From the NCBI GenBank assembly GCA_019322485.1, contig JAHWIK010000011.1, positions 1 to 25,014 of the forward strand: 25,014 nt of DNA, written 5' to 3'. Below, one piece after another: positions 14,533 through 22,556 of the stretch. This DNA comes from Candidatus Woesearchaeota archaeon (GTDB taxonomy: Archaea > Nanobdellota > Nanobdellia > Woesearchaeales > JAHWIC01). A program made the translations under genes and the position numbers. The first letter of the stretch is position 1. Each line of letters starts with the position of its first letter. Under the pieces are notes generated by a model. That model searched no databases and was not told the origin of the DNA. It saw only the letters and a program-made list of their open reading frames with translations.

Positions 14533-15402
14533 ATGAAATACATCATAGGCGTAGATATCGGCGGAACAAACATCAGAGCAGGCCTTGTTGCACCAAATGG
14601 AAAGATTACCTCAAAGATAAAAGCAAGGACCGAGACAAAAAAAGGACAAAAAGCAGTTCTAAGGAAGATTATTGATATTATTGAGACTTTTCCAATTAAA
14701 AAGGTTGATAGTATTGGCTTGGGTGTTCCTGGGATGATTGATGCAAAGAACGGAATTGTGAAATATTCCCCTAATCTGCCTCTTAAGAACGTAAATATCA
14801 GAAAATTAATAGAAAAAGAATTCAAAAAACCTGTTTTTGTTGATAATGATGCAAATTGTTTTACTCTTGCTGAAGCAAAATATGGGGCTGCTAAAAACAA
14901 AAAGAATGTTATTGGTTTAACCTTAGGCACTGGTGTTGGCTCTGGTATTGTTATCGATGGAAAACTCTATCATGGCAGAGGAAATGCAGCTGAACTTGGC
15001 CACACAACCATTAATTTTAATGGACCAAAGGCAAAGTGCGGCAATAACGGCTGTGTTGAAAGCTATGTTTCTATACGAGGAATACTAAACAGGGTAAAAG
15101 GTTTATACATAAAAAATCCTAAAGAGCTTTTCGAATTAGCAGAACAAAAGAACAAGAAAGCCCTAAAGCTTTGGCAGGATACTGGTTCTTATCTTGGTGT
15201 TGCTATTGCAAACTTCGCAAATATCTTTGACCCAGACGCAATAGTTATTGGAGGGAATATAGCAAATGCATGGAAGTTCTTCAGCAAAGAAATGAATAAA
15301 ACAATAAAGAAAAGAGCATTAGTTAAAGACATTAAAGTTATCAGAAGCAAATTAGGTGAGGATGCAGGTATTTTAGGTGCTGCTTCTTTATGTTTTTCTT
15401 AA
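14533..15402 (+). CDS. ROK-family sugar kinase (glucokinase-like)
   Basis: 289 aa. ROK kinases phosphorylate free hexoses with ATP. The phosphate-binding DIGGTNIRAG lies at 8-17, catalytic Asp in VDNDAN (~99-104), LGTGVGSG downstream, and the sugar-binding ELGH after it. The zinc site is incomplete: the family pattern CxCGxxGCxE reads A-K-C-G-N-N-G-C-V-E here, so the first Cys is Ala. There is no N-terminal DNA-binding domain, so it is an enzyme and not a ROK repressor. It is divergent from the GH2 gene and its end overlaps the convergent serA gene by 15 bp. It may act on the sugar released by the GH2 enzyme, or as the main glucokinase. Confidence 0.9.
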   Translation: MKYIIGVDIGGTNIRAGLVAPNGKITSKIKARTETKKGQKAVLRKIIDIIETFPIKKVDSIGLGVPGMIDAKNGIVKYSPNLPLKNVNIRKLIEKEFKKPVFVDNDANCFTLAEAKYGAAKNKKNVIGLTLGTGVGSGIVIDGKLYHGRGNAAELGHTTINFNGPKAKCGNNGCVESYVSIRGILNRVKGLYIKNPKELFELAEQKNKKALKLWQDTGSYLGVAIANFANIFDPDAIVIGGNIANAWKFFSKEMNKTIKKRALVKDIKVIRSKLGEDAGILGAASLCFS

Positions 15403-16347
15403 CTCCTCAACCTTATTAACGCAATTAACAATCTTTCCGTTCTTCAAAGCATCAACTATCTGATTAGAAACATCAACAGCAACATTCTCCTGCGCTTCTG
15501 CAGTTGACGCGCCTAAGTGAGGTGTTGCAATGACCTTCTCGCACTCAACTAACCCGCGAAGTGTAGGTGGTTCAGTCTCCCAAACATCAATTGCAGCCGC
15601 AGCTACCTTGCCGGAATTAAGCGCCTCAAGCAGCTCTTTTTCATTAATCACTCCACCTCTAGCTACATTAAGGATTCTAACACCCTCCTTCATCTGGCTG
15701 AACTGCTCTTTGCTAATCATATTCCTTGTTTTGTCAATAAGAGGCACATGCACTGTTATGAAATCAGAATTTTTTATTATTTCATCAAGCTCAACCTTCC
15801 TGATTCCCATTGATTTAGCCTTTTCTTCGTCGACAAAAGGGTCAAAGCCAATCACATCCATTTCAAGAGCAAGTGCAACCTTTGCAACCTTCTTGCCAAC
15901 ATTACCTATGCCTACAATCCCAAGAGTCTTTCCTTTTAATTCAGTACCTTTGTACTTTTTCCTTTCCCACTCACCTTTCTTTAATGATTCAGTGCCGTGA
16001 ATAACATGCTTAGCAAGCATCATAAGCATTGTAAGTGTATGCTCTGCAGCTGCAGTAACATTTCCAAGAGGCGTATTTTCAACTGCAATTCCAAGCTTTG
16101 CAGCAGTTTCCTTGTCAATATTATCAGTTCCTACACCAGCTCTGCCAACAACCTTTAATTTTGTGCCAGCTTCAAGGATTTTAGCAGTTACTTTTACACC
16201 GCTGCGAACAACCATTCCATCATATTCAGGAATTATTGCGACAATCTCATCCTCACTTAAGCCAGGTTTATTGTCTACATCAAGACCAGCTTTCTCAAAA
16301 ATATCAACAGCAGTTTTGGATATCTTATCAGCAAGTAGAACCTTCAT
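15388..16347 (-). CDS. serA: D-3-phosphoglycerate dehydrogenase, short form
   Basis: 319 aa, without the C-terminal ACT or ASB regulatory domains of longer SerA proteins. It oxidises 3-phosphoglycerate to 3-phosphohydroxypyruvate with NAD, the first step of serine synthesis. The NAD motif GIGNVGKKVA is at 146-155. Catalytic residues are R230 (NVARGG), E259 (ETEP) and H277 (TPHLGAST). VGRAGVGTDNID (67-78) and NTPLGN (91-96) are the usual substrate-domain signatures. It follows the aminotransferase gene by 1 bp, so the first two serine steps are co-expressed. Lack of an ACT domain suggests no direct serine feedback. Other 2-hydroxyacid dehydrogenases look similar, but the context supports SerA. 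Confidence 0.92.
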   Translation of the reverse strand: MKVLLADKISKTAVDIFEKAGLDVDNKPGLSEDEIVAIIPEYDGMVVRSGVKVTAKILEAGTKLKVVGRAGVGTDNIDKETAAKLGIAVENTPLGNVTAAAEHTLTMLMMLAKHVIHGTESLKKGEWERKKYKGTELKGKTLGIVGIGNVGKKVAKVALALEMDVIGFDPFVDEEKAKSMGIRKVELDEIIKNSDFITVHVPLIDKTRNMISKEQFSQMKEGVRILNVARGGVINEKELLEALNSGKVAAAAIDVWETEPPTLRGLVECEKVIATPHLGASTAEAQENVAVDVSNQIVDALKNGKIVNCVNKVEELRKT

Positions 16348-16348
16348 T

Positions 16349-17443
16349 TTACATCCCCCCTATAACGCTCTCTATTTCCTCGAGAAGCTTTTTGACATCA
16401 TCAAGGGTTGTGTCCCCCATATGAGCAATCCTGAATGTTGTTGGCTTTCCAGCCTCTTCAAGTTTAGCATTCAGCTTCCTATAGCCAGAGTCAATTCCAT
16501 AGCCTTTTTTGCCCATCTCTTCCTTGACCTTACCAAAATCAACGCTTTTTGTGTTTGTTATGCATGAAACAGTATTAGACCTATAACCTTCCTCAGCAAA
16601 CAACTCAAATCCTTTTTCTTTTGCCCAATTTCTTACAAAATCAGCCATCTGCTTGTGCCGTTCAAACCTGTTTTCAACACCTTCTTCCATTATTGTCTTA
16701 AGCTGCAATTGCAATGCATACATGTGGCTTATCGACGGTGTATAAGGTGTTTGGTCCTTATCATACATCTTTTTCAGCCCTAAAAAGTCAAAATAATACC
16801 CTCTGCCATCAACACTCTCAGCCTTTTTGTAGGCTTTCTCACTTATACTTGCAACTGCAAGTCCTGGCGGCAAGGCAAATGCTTTTTGTGAGCTCGCCAA
16901 GCATACATCAATCCCAAGCTTATCAACCTCAACCTTAGCTCCAGCAAGAGAACTCACACAATCAACCATAAAGATGACATCAGGATACTTCTTGATAACT
17001 GAAGAAAGCTCTTCAAGATTATTCATAACACCAGTTGATGTTTCATTATGTGTTACACAGATAGCATCAAACTCCCCTGTAGCAAGCTTCTCGTCAATCA
17101 TATCAGGCTTTATTGCCTTGCCATAATCAACTTTAACAACATCGTTCTGCTTAGCGCAGCCAACAGCAATGTCTGCCCATTTCTTTGAAAAAGCACCATT
17201 AACGCAATTAAGAACCTTTTTACTGACACAATTCCTTATACCCCCCTCCATAAATCCACTTCCAGATGAAGTTGATATAAGAACATCATTCTTGGTAAAC
17301 ATAAGCTTCTGCAATGGCTCTTTTAATGAGCCCATTAGATCTTTAAACTCTTGAGTCCTATGCCCTATCATAGGCGTACTCATAGCCTTAAGAATATCTT
17401 CCCTAACTTCCACAGGTCCAGGTATGAATAATTTCTTATGCAT
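16349..17443 (-). CDS. class V aminotransferase (serine-pathway, AGXT-like)
   Basis: 364 aa, PLP fold type I. The PLP lysine is K187 in ASSQKAFALPPG. THNETSTG (131-138) and the D161-containing MVDCVSSLAG are standard for the alanine-glyoxylate/serine-pyruvate aminotransferase group. It opens with LFIPGPVEV, also typical. Coupling to serA by a 1-bp gap makes conversion of 3-phosphohydroxypyruvate to phosphoserine the likely role, performed by an AGXT-like enzyme instead of classical SerC. Serine-glyoxylate or alanine transamination are alternatives. A TATA box at 17477-17485 and GGGTGG just before the ATG support this start. No phosphoserine phosphatase gene is in the window. Confidence 0.88.
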   Translation of the reverse strand: MHKKLFIPGPVEVREDILKAMSTPMIGHRTQEFKDLMGSLKEPLQKLMFTKNDVLISTSSGSGFMEGGIRNCVSKKVLNCVNGAFSKKWADIAVGCAKQNDVVKVDYGKAIKPDMIDEKLATGEFDAICVTHNETSTGVMNNLEELSSVIKKYPDVIFMVDCVSSLAGAKVEVDKLGIDVCLASSQKAFALPPGLAVASISEKAYKKAESVDGRGYYFDFLGLKKMYDKDQTPYTPSISHMYALQLQLKTIMEEGVENRFERHKQMADFVRNWAKEKGFELFAEEGYRSNTVSCITNTKSVDFGKVKEEMGKKGYGIDSGYRKLNAKLEEAGKPTTFRIAHMGDTTLDDVKKLLEEIESVIGGM

Positions 17444-17476
17444 GCAAAACCACCCAGAGAAACTTTTAATACAAGA

Positions 17477-17485
17477 TTTATAAAG
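17477..17485 (-). promoter_or_regulatory. TATA box of the aminotransferase-serA operon
   Basis: The minus strand reads TTTATAAAT within AATCTTTATAAATCTTG, about 38 bp before the ATG at 17443. It leaves a short leader with GGGTGG as ribosome-binding site. Confidence 0.6.
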
Positions 17486-17493
17486 ATTTTGCT

Positions 17494-18156
17494 TTATACG
17501 TCTATTGTATATTCAAAATAATTATCCCATGGATTCTCGAGCTTCATCATTTCTTTGACTGTTAGCTTCTCAAAATATCTTCTAAAAGGCCGCATAGAAT
17601 TGTTATGCGCAGATATAGCCACATTCACCTTCTCTTTTTTCATCATTTTTATTAAATCCTTGATGAATGGAGCAACCCTCTTCTCTACCATCTTTACACT
17701 CTCACCGCCTGGAGGAGGGACCTTGTAAGACCTGTGGATAACATCAAACTCTGCTTTTCCAATATCCTTGATAAATTTTTTTCTATCCTTTCCAGCTAAA
17801 TGCTCAATCTTGTGCCAATACAAAAGCGTCTTATAGGAATCCTTGCCTTCTTGGTCAATAAATGCTTTATGGGTTTTTCCCTGGAGCTTGCCATAGCGCC
17901 TCTCAATAATCCTGTCGTCTTTTATTGACTTCTTGCACTCTGGGTGGTACTTAAGAACCTCTTTTAACGTATCCTTTGACCGTGTAAGCCTTGTGTGAAT
18001 CGCAACCTGGAATTTCTTGTTTTTCAACCGTTTTGCAACAGTTCTAGCCTGTTTAACACCATTGGGTGTAAGGTTTGAATTTCTCCAGCCAGTAAATATC
18101 TTATTCTTGTTCCAGTAAGTTTCTCCGTGCCTGAATATGTAAATGTGCAGTTTCAT
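17494..18156 (-). CDS. gpmA: phosphoglycerate mutase, histidine-phosphatase (dPGM) type
   Basis: 220 aa. It interconverts 3- and 2-phosphoglycerate. Phosphohistidine H10 lies in FRHGETYWN (8-16), followed by FTGWRNSNLTPNG (21-33). E85 begins ERRYGKLQG (85-93), the GpmA version of ERxYGxLxG, and the second catalytic His is H184 in AHNNSMR. That motif is usually HGNSxR; Asn replaces Gly. PPPGGES (147-153) is typical of the family. Its start overlaps the enolase stop by ATGA, so the two successive glycolytic steps are translationally coupled, which supports a true mutase role. Most archaea use the unrelated iPGM/ApgM enzyme, so this is probably a bacterial-derived gene. Confidence 0.9.
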   Translation of the reverse strand: MKLHIYIFRHGETYWNKNKIFTGWRNSNLTPNGVKQARTVAKRLKNKKFQVAIHTRLTRSKDTLKEVLKYHPECKKSIKDDRIIERRYGKLQGKTHKAFIDQEGKDSYKTLLYWHKIEHLAGKDRKKFIKDIGKAEFDVIHRSYKVPPPGGESVKMVEKRVAPFIKDLIKMMKKEKVNVAISAHNNSMRPFRRYFEKLTVKEMMKLENPWDNYFEYTIDV

Positions 18157-19430
18157 GGTTTTCTAAAACTCTTTCCAGCATATCTTGCTTTATTCCCAAG
18201 CTCCTCTTCTATCCTCAGCAATTGATTGTATTTTGCAAGCCTTTCACTCCTGCATGGAGCACCTGATTTAATCTCCCCTGTTGCTAAGCCAACAACAAGG
18301 TCTGCAATAAAGCTGTCCTCTGTTTCACCACTGCGATGGCTTACCATAACACCCCAGCCGTCAGATTGAGCAAGCTTTGCAGCAGCTATTGCTTCTGTAA
18401 TACTCCCAATCTGGTTGACCTTCAGCAAAAGTGCATTGCAGCTTTTCAGCCCAATAGCCTTCTCAACACGTTTTGGGTTGGTAACAAGCAGATCATCACC
18501 AACAATCTGCACTTTTTTTCCAATCTTCTCATTCAATAAAGAAAAATGCTCAAAATCATCCTCTGAAAATGGGTCTTCAATACTTACCAAAGGATATTTC
18601 CTGATAACCTCCTCATATCTTGAAGCCAGCTTATCAGGAGACAGCTTTTTCCCTTCAAGCAGGTACTTTCCATTTTTGAAAAACTCTGAAGCAGCAGCGT
18701 CAATTCCTATCTTTATCTTTCCAGCATGGCCTGCTTTGCCAATTGCATCCAGCAATAGCTTCATTGGCTCGTCAATCTTAGCTACTGGCGGAGCAAAACC
18801 ACCTTCATCACCAACATTAACAGCATTAATGCCGTACTTCTTCTTTATCGTGGATTTTAATGCATGATACACCTCAGCACCCATCCTTAATGCTTCACTA
18901 AATGACTTGGCACCAACCGGAAAAAGCATAAATTCCTGCACATCAAGCTTGTTTCCAGCATGAACTCCGCCATTAATCACATTCATGCATGGTACAGGCA
19001 TTACATACTTCTTAGTTTTGCTCAATTCCTTGACCCATTGATACAAAGGAATGCACTGCAGCATAGCACCAGCCTTGCAGGCAGCCATTGAAACAGCAAG
19101 AATAGCATTTGCACCAAGCTTTGATTTATTCTCAGTACCGTCGAACTCCAGCATTATTTTATCGATTTTTTTCTGTTCCCTGCAGTCAACACCAGCTAAT
19201 TTCTTTGCTATTATCTTGTTCACATTATTAACTGCCTTAAGAACACCTTTCCCGCCAAACCTTTTGCCGCCATCGCGAAGCTCAAGAGCCTCATGGACGC
19301 CTGTGGAAGCACCGCTTGGAACAGCAGCCCTGGCAGGACCAAATGTTGTAAGCACATCAACCTCAACAGTAGGATTTCCCCTAGAATCAAGTACCTCTCT
19401 CGCCTTAATGCCTCTGATAGTATAATCCAT
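18153..19430 (-). CDS. eno: enolase
   Basis: 425 aa. It dehydrates 2-phosphoglycerate to phosphoenolpyruvate. Motifs cover the family: EVLDSRGNPTVEVDV (12-26), SGASTGVHEALELRDG (39-54), E209 in VGDEGGFAP, metal ligands D244, E285 (SIEDPFSEDD) and D312 (GDDLLVTN), base K337 (LLLKVNQIG) and SHRSGETED (364-372). I start at the ATG at 19430. An in-frame TTG at 19439 would lie inside the ribosome-binding site GAGGT (19439-19443), which is correctly spaced from the ATG. The gene is coupled by ATGA to phosphoglycerate mutase downstream. The active site shows no unusual change. Confidence 0.97.
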   Translation of the reverse strand: MDYTIRGIKAREVLDSRGNPTVEVDVLTTFGPARAAVPSGASTGVHEALELRDGGKRFGGKGVLKAVNNVNKIIAKKLAGVDCREQKKIDKIMLEFDGTENKSKLGANAILAVSMAACKAGAMLQCIPLYQWVKELSKTKKYVMPVPCMNVINGGVHAGNKLDVQEFMLFPVGAKSFSEALRMGAEVYHALKSTIKKKYGINAVNVGDEGGFAPPVAKIDEPMKLLLDAIGKAGHAGKIKIGIDAAASEFFKNGKYLLEGKKLSPDKLASRYEEVIRKYPLVSIEDPFSEDDFEHFSLLNEKIGKKVQIVGDDLLVTNPKRVEKAIGLKSCNALLLKVNQIGSITEAIAAAKLAQSDGWGVMVSHRSGETEDSFIADLVVGLATGEIKSGAPCRSERLAKYNQLLRIEEELGNKARYAGKSFRKP

Positions 19431-19470
19431 ATTTATCAACCTCTTTTATAGGGGATTTTAGATATATGGG

Positions 19471-19480
19471 TTATATAAAT
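19471..19480 (-). promoter_or_regulatory. TATA box of the enolase-mutase operon
   Basis: The minus strand reads ATTTATATAA. The start site would be near 19450, giving a ~20-nt leader that contains GAGGT 8 nt before the ATG at 19430. Confidence 0.6.
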
Positions 19481-19556
19481 TTTGTTATTTTGTAAGTTAT
19501 TTTTTATGGATTTTATTGATATTTTTTCATTGATTATTTTTGTTGCTTTTGGACAA

Positions 19557-19567
19557 ATTTTTTAAAG
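19557..19567 (+). promoter_or_regulatory. TATA box of the GT2-TPR gene
   Basis: ATTTTTTAAAG lies about 29 bp before the ATG at 19591, predicting leaderless transcription. Confidence 0.45.
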
Positions 19568-19590
19568 CATAATGCCTTCCTATAATCAAA

Positions 19591-20613
19591 ATGGTTACTT
19601 TAGCTGCATGCATAATAGTTAAGAACGAAGAGAATAACATAGAAAAGTGCCTTAACAGCATAAGGGATTTTGTAGACGAGATAATTGTAGTTGATACAGG
19701 TTCTGATGATAAGACAAAAGAGATAGCAAAACGCTTGGGAGCAAAGGTATTTGATTTCAAATGGACCAATGATTTTAGTGCAGCAAGGAATTTTGCCTTA
19801 AAGCAAACAAGCTGCGATTGGGTCTTCCAGTTGGATGCAGATGAGACCTTAGCTGAAGGAGCCAAAATAAGAGAATTAACAAAAAGGGATGATATCTGCG
19901 GAGCATTTATACAAATCCATAATAAATTTGAAAAAGAAACCAAAAACTTCTTCCACACCAATTTGAGATTATTTAGAAACACCAAAGAAATATTTTACGA
20001 GGGAAAATTGCATGAAAATGTAATAAACTCCCTAAAATCATTAAATAAGAAAATAATCAACACAGATATAAAAATAATTCATTACGGGTATCTGAAAAAA
20101 GACGAGACAAAACATGAAAGAAACACAGCACTTTTAAAAGAGGAGTTAGAGCAAAACCCAGAAAAAACACATCTCTATTTTTATTTAGGGAGGGATTACT
20201 TTGTCTACAGAAACTACCAGGAGGCCATAAAACATTTCAACAAATTCCTTGAGGCGCAGAAAGCAGTCAATTTCCTGACAATAGCCTCTTACCTGCATTT
20301 AGGTCTAAGCTATATGAAAGAACAAAACCCACTAAAATCAAAGGAATACCTGCTTAAGGCTGTAAAAATCAAGCCAAACTACATAGATGCTTTGCTTTGG
20401 TTGGGTGAGGTTTTCTTCGACGAGAAAAACTATAAAGAAGCAGCAAAATGGTACAAATTATATCTATCCAGCCAAAAACAGTTAAAGGAAAAAAATGACC
20501 CCAGTTTTCTGTTCCTGCATTATCTAGACTCAGATAATCTTGCTAAGAAAAAGCTTGCAGCATGTAACGAACACATAAACGATTCAATATCCTTTTCTTA
20601 TAGTGTAGGTTAA
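19591..20613 (+). CDS. family 2 glycosyltransferase with TPR repeats
   Basis: 340 aa. Residues 1-~110 are a GT2 core: AACIIVKNEENNIEKCLNSI (5-24), the nucleotide-binding VVDTGSDDKT (33-42) and the metal-binding LDADE (81-85). DFKWTNDFSAARNFA (55-69) is typical of the bacterial and archaeal GT2-TPR group (COG0463-like with TPR tail). From ~185 to 320, tetratricopeptide repeats follow (YFYLGRDYF, LHLGLSYMKEQN, ALLWLGEVFFDE), which may hold the acceptor protein or partners. There is no membrane segment or signal peptide. It is a single-gene unit, convergent with the PAC2 gene 12 bp away. Acceptor unknown; protein glycosylation is one possibility. Confidence 0.87.
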   Translation: MVTLAACIIVKNEENNIEKCLNSIRDFVDEIIVVDTGSDDKTKEIAKRLGAKVFDFKWTNDFSAARNFALKQTSCDWVFQLDADETLAEGAKIRELTKRDDICGAFIQIHNKFEKETKNFFHTNLRLFRNTKEIFYEGKLHENVINSLKSLNKKIINTDIKIIHYGYLKKDETKHERNTALLKEELEQNPEKTHLYFYLGRDYFVYRNYQEAIKHFNKFLEAQKAVNFLTIASYLHLGLSYMKEQNPLKSKEYLLKAVKIKPNYIDALLWLGEVFFDEKNYKEAAKWYKLYLSSQKQLKEKNDPSFLFLHYLDSDNLAKKKLAACNEHINDSISFSYSVG

Positions 20614-20625
20614 AAAAGAATAATC

Positions 20626-21420
20626 TTATCCAATATAACTCGTTTCCTTCCCTATTGTCCTTTGCAGTTTTTTCAATGCTGTCTGTTTGGCTACCTTTGC
20701 AAGTTCACCGCTTCTTTTAACAATATCTGACTCCACTTCCTTTATTTCCTCGTCGAGTTTTTTGATGTCAATCTTGAGTTTAAGATTCTTGTCAAGCACC
20801 TTAAGCATCTCTCTCGCTCCCTTAATGCCAAGATACATTGGATGCCCGTAGGTTTCTGCCAAAAAAGCAATCGCATCCATCCTCCTCTTTTTAGCCATAC
20901 CAACTAATAATCCTGTAACCCCTACAATAGGCCCGACAACACCATAGAGTTTCTCATTAGCGCCGTTCTTGTATTTGTCAATTATGCTTTTGGAACTTCC
21001 TGTGCAATACATTTTTGGATGCTTAGGCACATCAGACAGACCAATGCCCCCTAAGGTTATGACCTCCTTCCCCCCAAATTTTTCAAGCAATTCAAGCATT
21101 TTGTCAGAGAATTCATAAGAGCTTACCTCATCAATAGGCTGGATATCCCCGGCAAGGAATAGTATATCGTTCTTTTTTTTGCCAAATTTTTTATAAAATA
21201 CCTCTATCTTAGGCAGCTCAACCAGGTTCTTCTCGTTGACAAAAACAGAATGAGGGAAAGTATACGAACTAATATCATAAACCTTCTTTGCATTTAGCTC
21301 GTCTATTAAAAAATCAACGGCAACCTTGCCGACATTTCCAATTCCAGGCAGGCCTTCTATTAGAATAGGACTCCTTAATTTTGGTTTTTTGCCAACCTGT
21401 TCAAACTTCCACGTGCTCAT
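20626..21420 (-). CDS. PAC2-family protein, proteasome assembly chaperone-like
   Basis: 264 aa. The PAC2 domain fills the first ~210 residues: ILIEGLPGIGNVGKVAVDFL (19-38), a conserved GGIGLSDVP near the middle, and VVGPIVGVTGLLVGMAK. The C-terminal ~55 residues form a charged helix. Archaeal relatives (PbaB type) act as ATP-independent chaperones for proteasome assembly, whereas others have unknown roles. The C-terminal residues TSYIG do not give the plain HbYX end (hydrophobic-Tyr-any) used to dock on the proteasome. Its start overlaps the nop10 stop (ATGA). It is the last gene of the translation operon, a position it holds in many archaea. Confidence 0.88.
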   Translation of the reverse strand: MSTWKFEQVGKKPKLRSPILIEGLPGIGNVGKVAVDFLIDELNAKKVYDISSYTFPHSVFVNEKNLVELPKIEVFYKKFGKKKNDILFLAGDIQPIDEVSSYEFSDKMLELLEKFGGKEVITLGGIGLSDVPKHPKMYCTGSSKSIIDKYKNGANEKLYGVVGPIVGVTGLLVGMAKKRRMDAIAFLAETYGHPMYLGIKGAREMLKVLDKNLKLKIDIKKLDEEIKEVESDIVKRSGELAKVAKQTALKKLQRTIGKETSYIG

Positions 21421-21593
21421 AATAACCCCTTTTTTATCAACAAATCCTTCTTTGCCTTTCTTCTGTAATCACCGTAAGGATCTTTTGGATTAAACTTTGC
21501 TGGTTTTGATAACACAGTTGCTTTGCCGCAGCTTGGGCATTTCTCTTTCATAGTGTAGATTTTGCAATCAACGCACTTCAATATATGCTTCAT
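21417..21593 (-). CDS. nop10: H/ACA RNP protein Nop10
   Basis: 58 aa, normal length. Nop10 binds Cbf5 in H/ACA guide-RNA particles that convert uridine to pseudouridine in rRNA. The N-terminal zinc ribbon has C7, C10, C19 and C22 (CVDC and CPSC). The linker and helix are diagnostic: PAKFNPKDPYGDYRRKAKK (31-49). Both ends overlap neighbours by ATGA, with the aIF2 alpha stop upstream and the PAC2 start downstream, so all three are translationally coupled. It is shorter than many gene finders' cutoff and could be missed. Confidence 0.96.
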   Translation of the reverse strand: MKHILKCVDCKIYTMKEKCPSCGKATVLSKPAKFNPKDPYGDYRRKAKKDLLIKKGLL

Positions 21594-22366
21594 TCTGCCC
21601 TGACAAAATTTCCCTGGCCATTATGCTTGTTTACAGAATCTATAGCCCTTTTAGTGGCAGTATCAAGTAATTTTTCAGCTTTTTTATAGTCTGGAGCTTT
21701 GACCATTATCTTATATTTACCGCCGCCTTCATATAATATATTTACGTTTTCATCAACATCAGATGCTGTTTTTAATGCCTCTTTAATAATCTCAATGCCG
21801 TCAGAAGCATAACTGATAAGGCTTAACTCACCGCCAATCTGCACTTCCGCTTCCTTAATCCTTTGTTTTATTGCTTCTGTTAATGGTTTTGCTATTTTGT
21901 CAGGAATTCCCAATTCCTTCAAAAGCCCTTCTTTTTTGACTACCTCCTCAAATGCAGGATAAATACTGGGATATTTCTCCAATATCTTCGCGCATATTTC
22001 ATTATAAAGTTTTGCAGTATCCTCTTTCAGGTTTCTGGCAACAAACTCAATTATTTTTTCAGCCTTTTGCTCCTGTTTTATCTCATTTGCCTTGTTTCTT
22101 TTCTGGCCTTCAGTAACTCTACGCAATGATAAATCAATGTGCCCTTTTTCTTCATTAATCCTAAGGACCTTGCATATTACCTTCTTTCCTTCTACCACAA
22201 AATCCCTTAGATTCCTTATCCTGCCGGGAGAAACCTCAGAAATATGAATAAGCCCTGTTCTGCCGTATTCATCAAGATTTACGAAGACAGAATGAAAGTG
22301 TATCTTAGAAACTGTGCACATTACGATTTCGTCTTCTTCAGGAAATCCGTTCTTTTTTAACAGCAT
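21590..22366 (-). CDS. translation initiation factor aIF2 subunit alpha
   Basis: 258 aa, full length. With beta and gamma it delivers initiator Met-tRNA to the small subunit. Residues ~11-87 are an S1/OB domain (VFVNLDEYGRTGLIHISEVS, then GRIRNLRDFVVEGKKVICKV). A helical domain spans ~95-175, and the C-terminal alpha-beta domain that contacts the gamma subunit spans ~178-258. The S1 domain keeps the EYGRTGLIHISE stretch corresponding to the eukaryotic phosphorylation-loop region. It starts 7 bp after the S27e stop and overlaps nop10 by ATGA, the standard archaeal order. Confidence 0.96.
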   Translation of the reverse strand: MLLKKNGFPEEDEIVMCTVSKIHFHSVFVNLDEYGRTGLIHISEVSPGRIRNLRDFVVEGKKVICKVLRINEEKGHIDLSLRRVTEGQKRNKANEIKQEQKAEKIIEFVARNLKEDTAKLYNEICAKILEKYPSIYPAFEEVVKKEGLLKELGIPDKIAKPLTEAIKQRIKEAEVQIGGELSLISYASDGIEIIKEALKTASDVDENVNILYEGGGKYKIMVKAPDYKKAEKLLDTATKRAIDSVNKHNGQGNFVRAE

Positions 22367-22373
22367 TTTTAAC

Positions 22374-22556
22374 TTATTCCAGAACTTCTAAGATCCTTGC
22401 CTTTACCTTGCTTTTGCCGCCAGTCGGCTCAGCAAGCAGCTTGCCGCAAACCAAACATACAACCTTTGTACTTGATTTCCCAAATATTATCTGCTCGTTT
22501 TTGCACTTTGGACATCTTACTTTTATAAACTTGCTAGTGGATTCTCTTGCTTTCAT
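22374..22556 (-). CDS. rps27e: 30S ribosomal protein S27e
   Basis: 60 aa, normal length. The zinc ribbon is C15, C18 (VRCPKCKN) and C34, C37 (VVCLVCGK). The C-terminal EPTGGKSKVKARI is typical of S27e. It overlaps the L44e stop by 4 bp (ATGA) and precedes aIF2 alpha by 7 bp. Confidence 0.96.
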   Translation of the reverse strand: MKARESTSKFIKVRCPKCKNEQIIFGKSSTKVVCLVCGKLLAEPTGGKSKVKARILEVLE

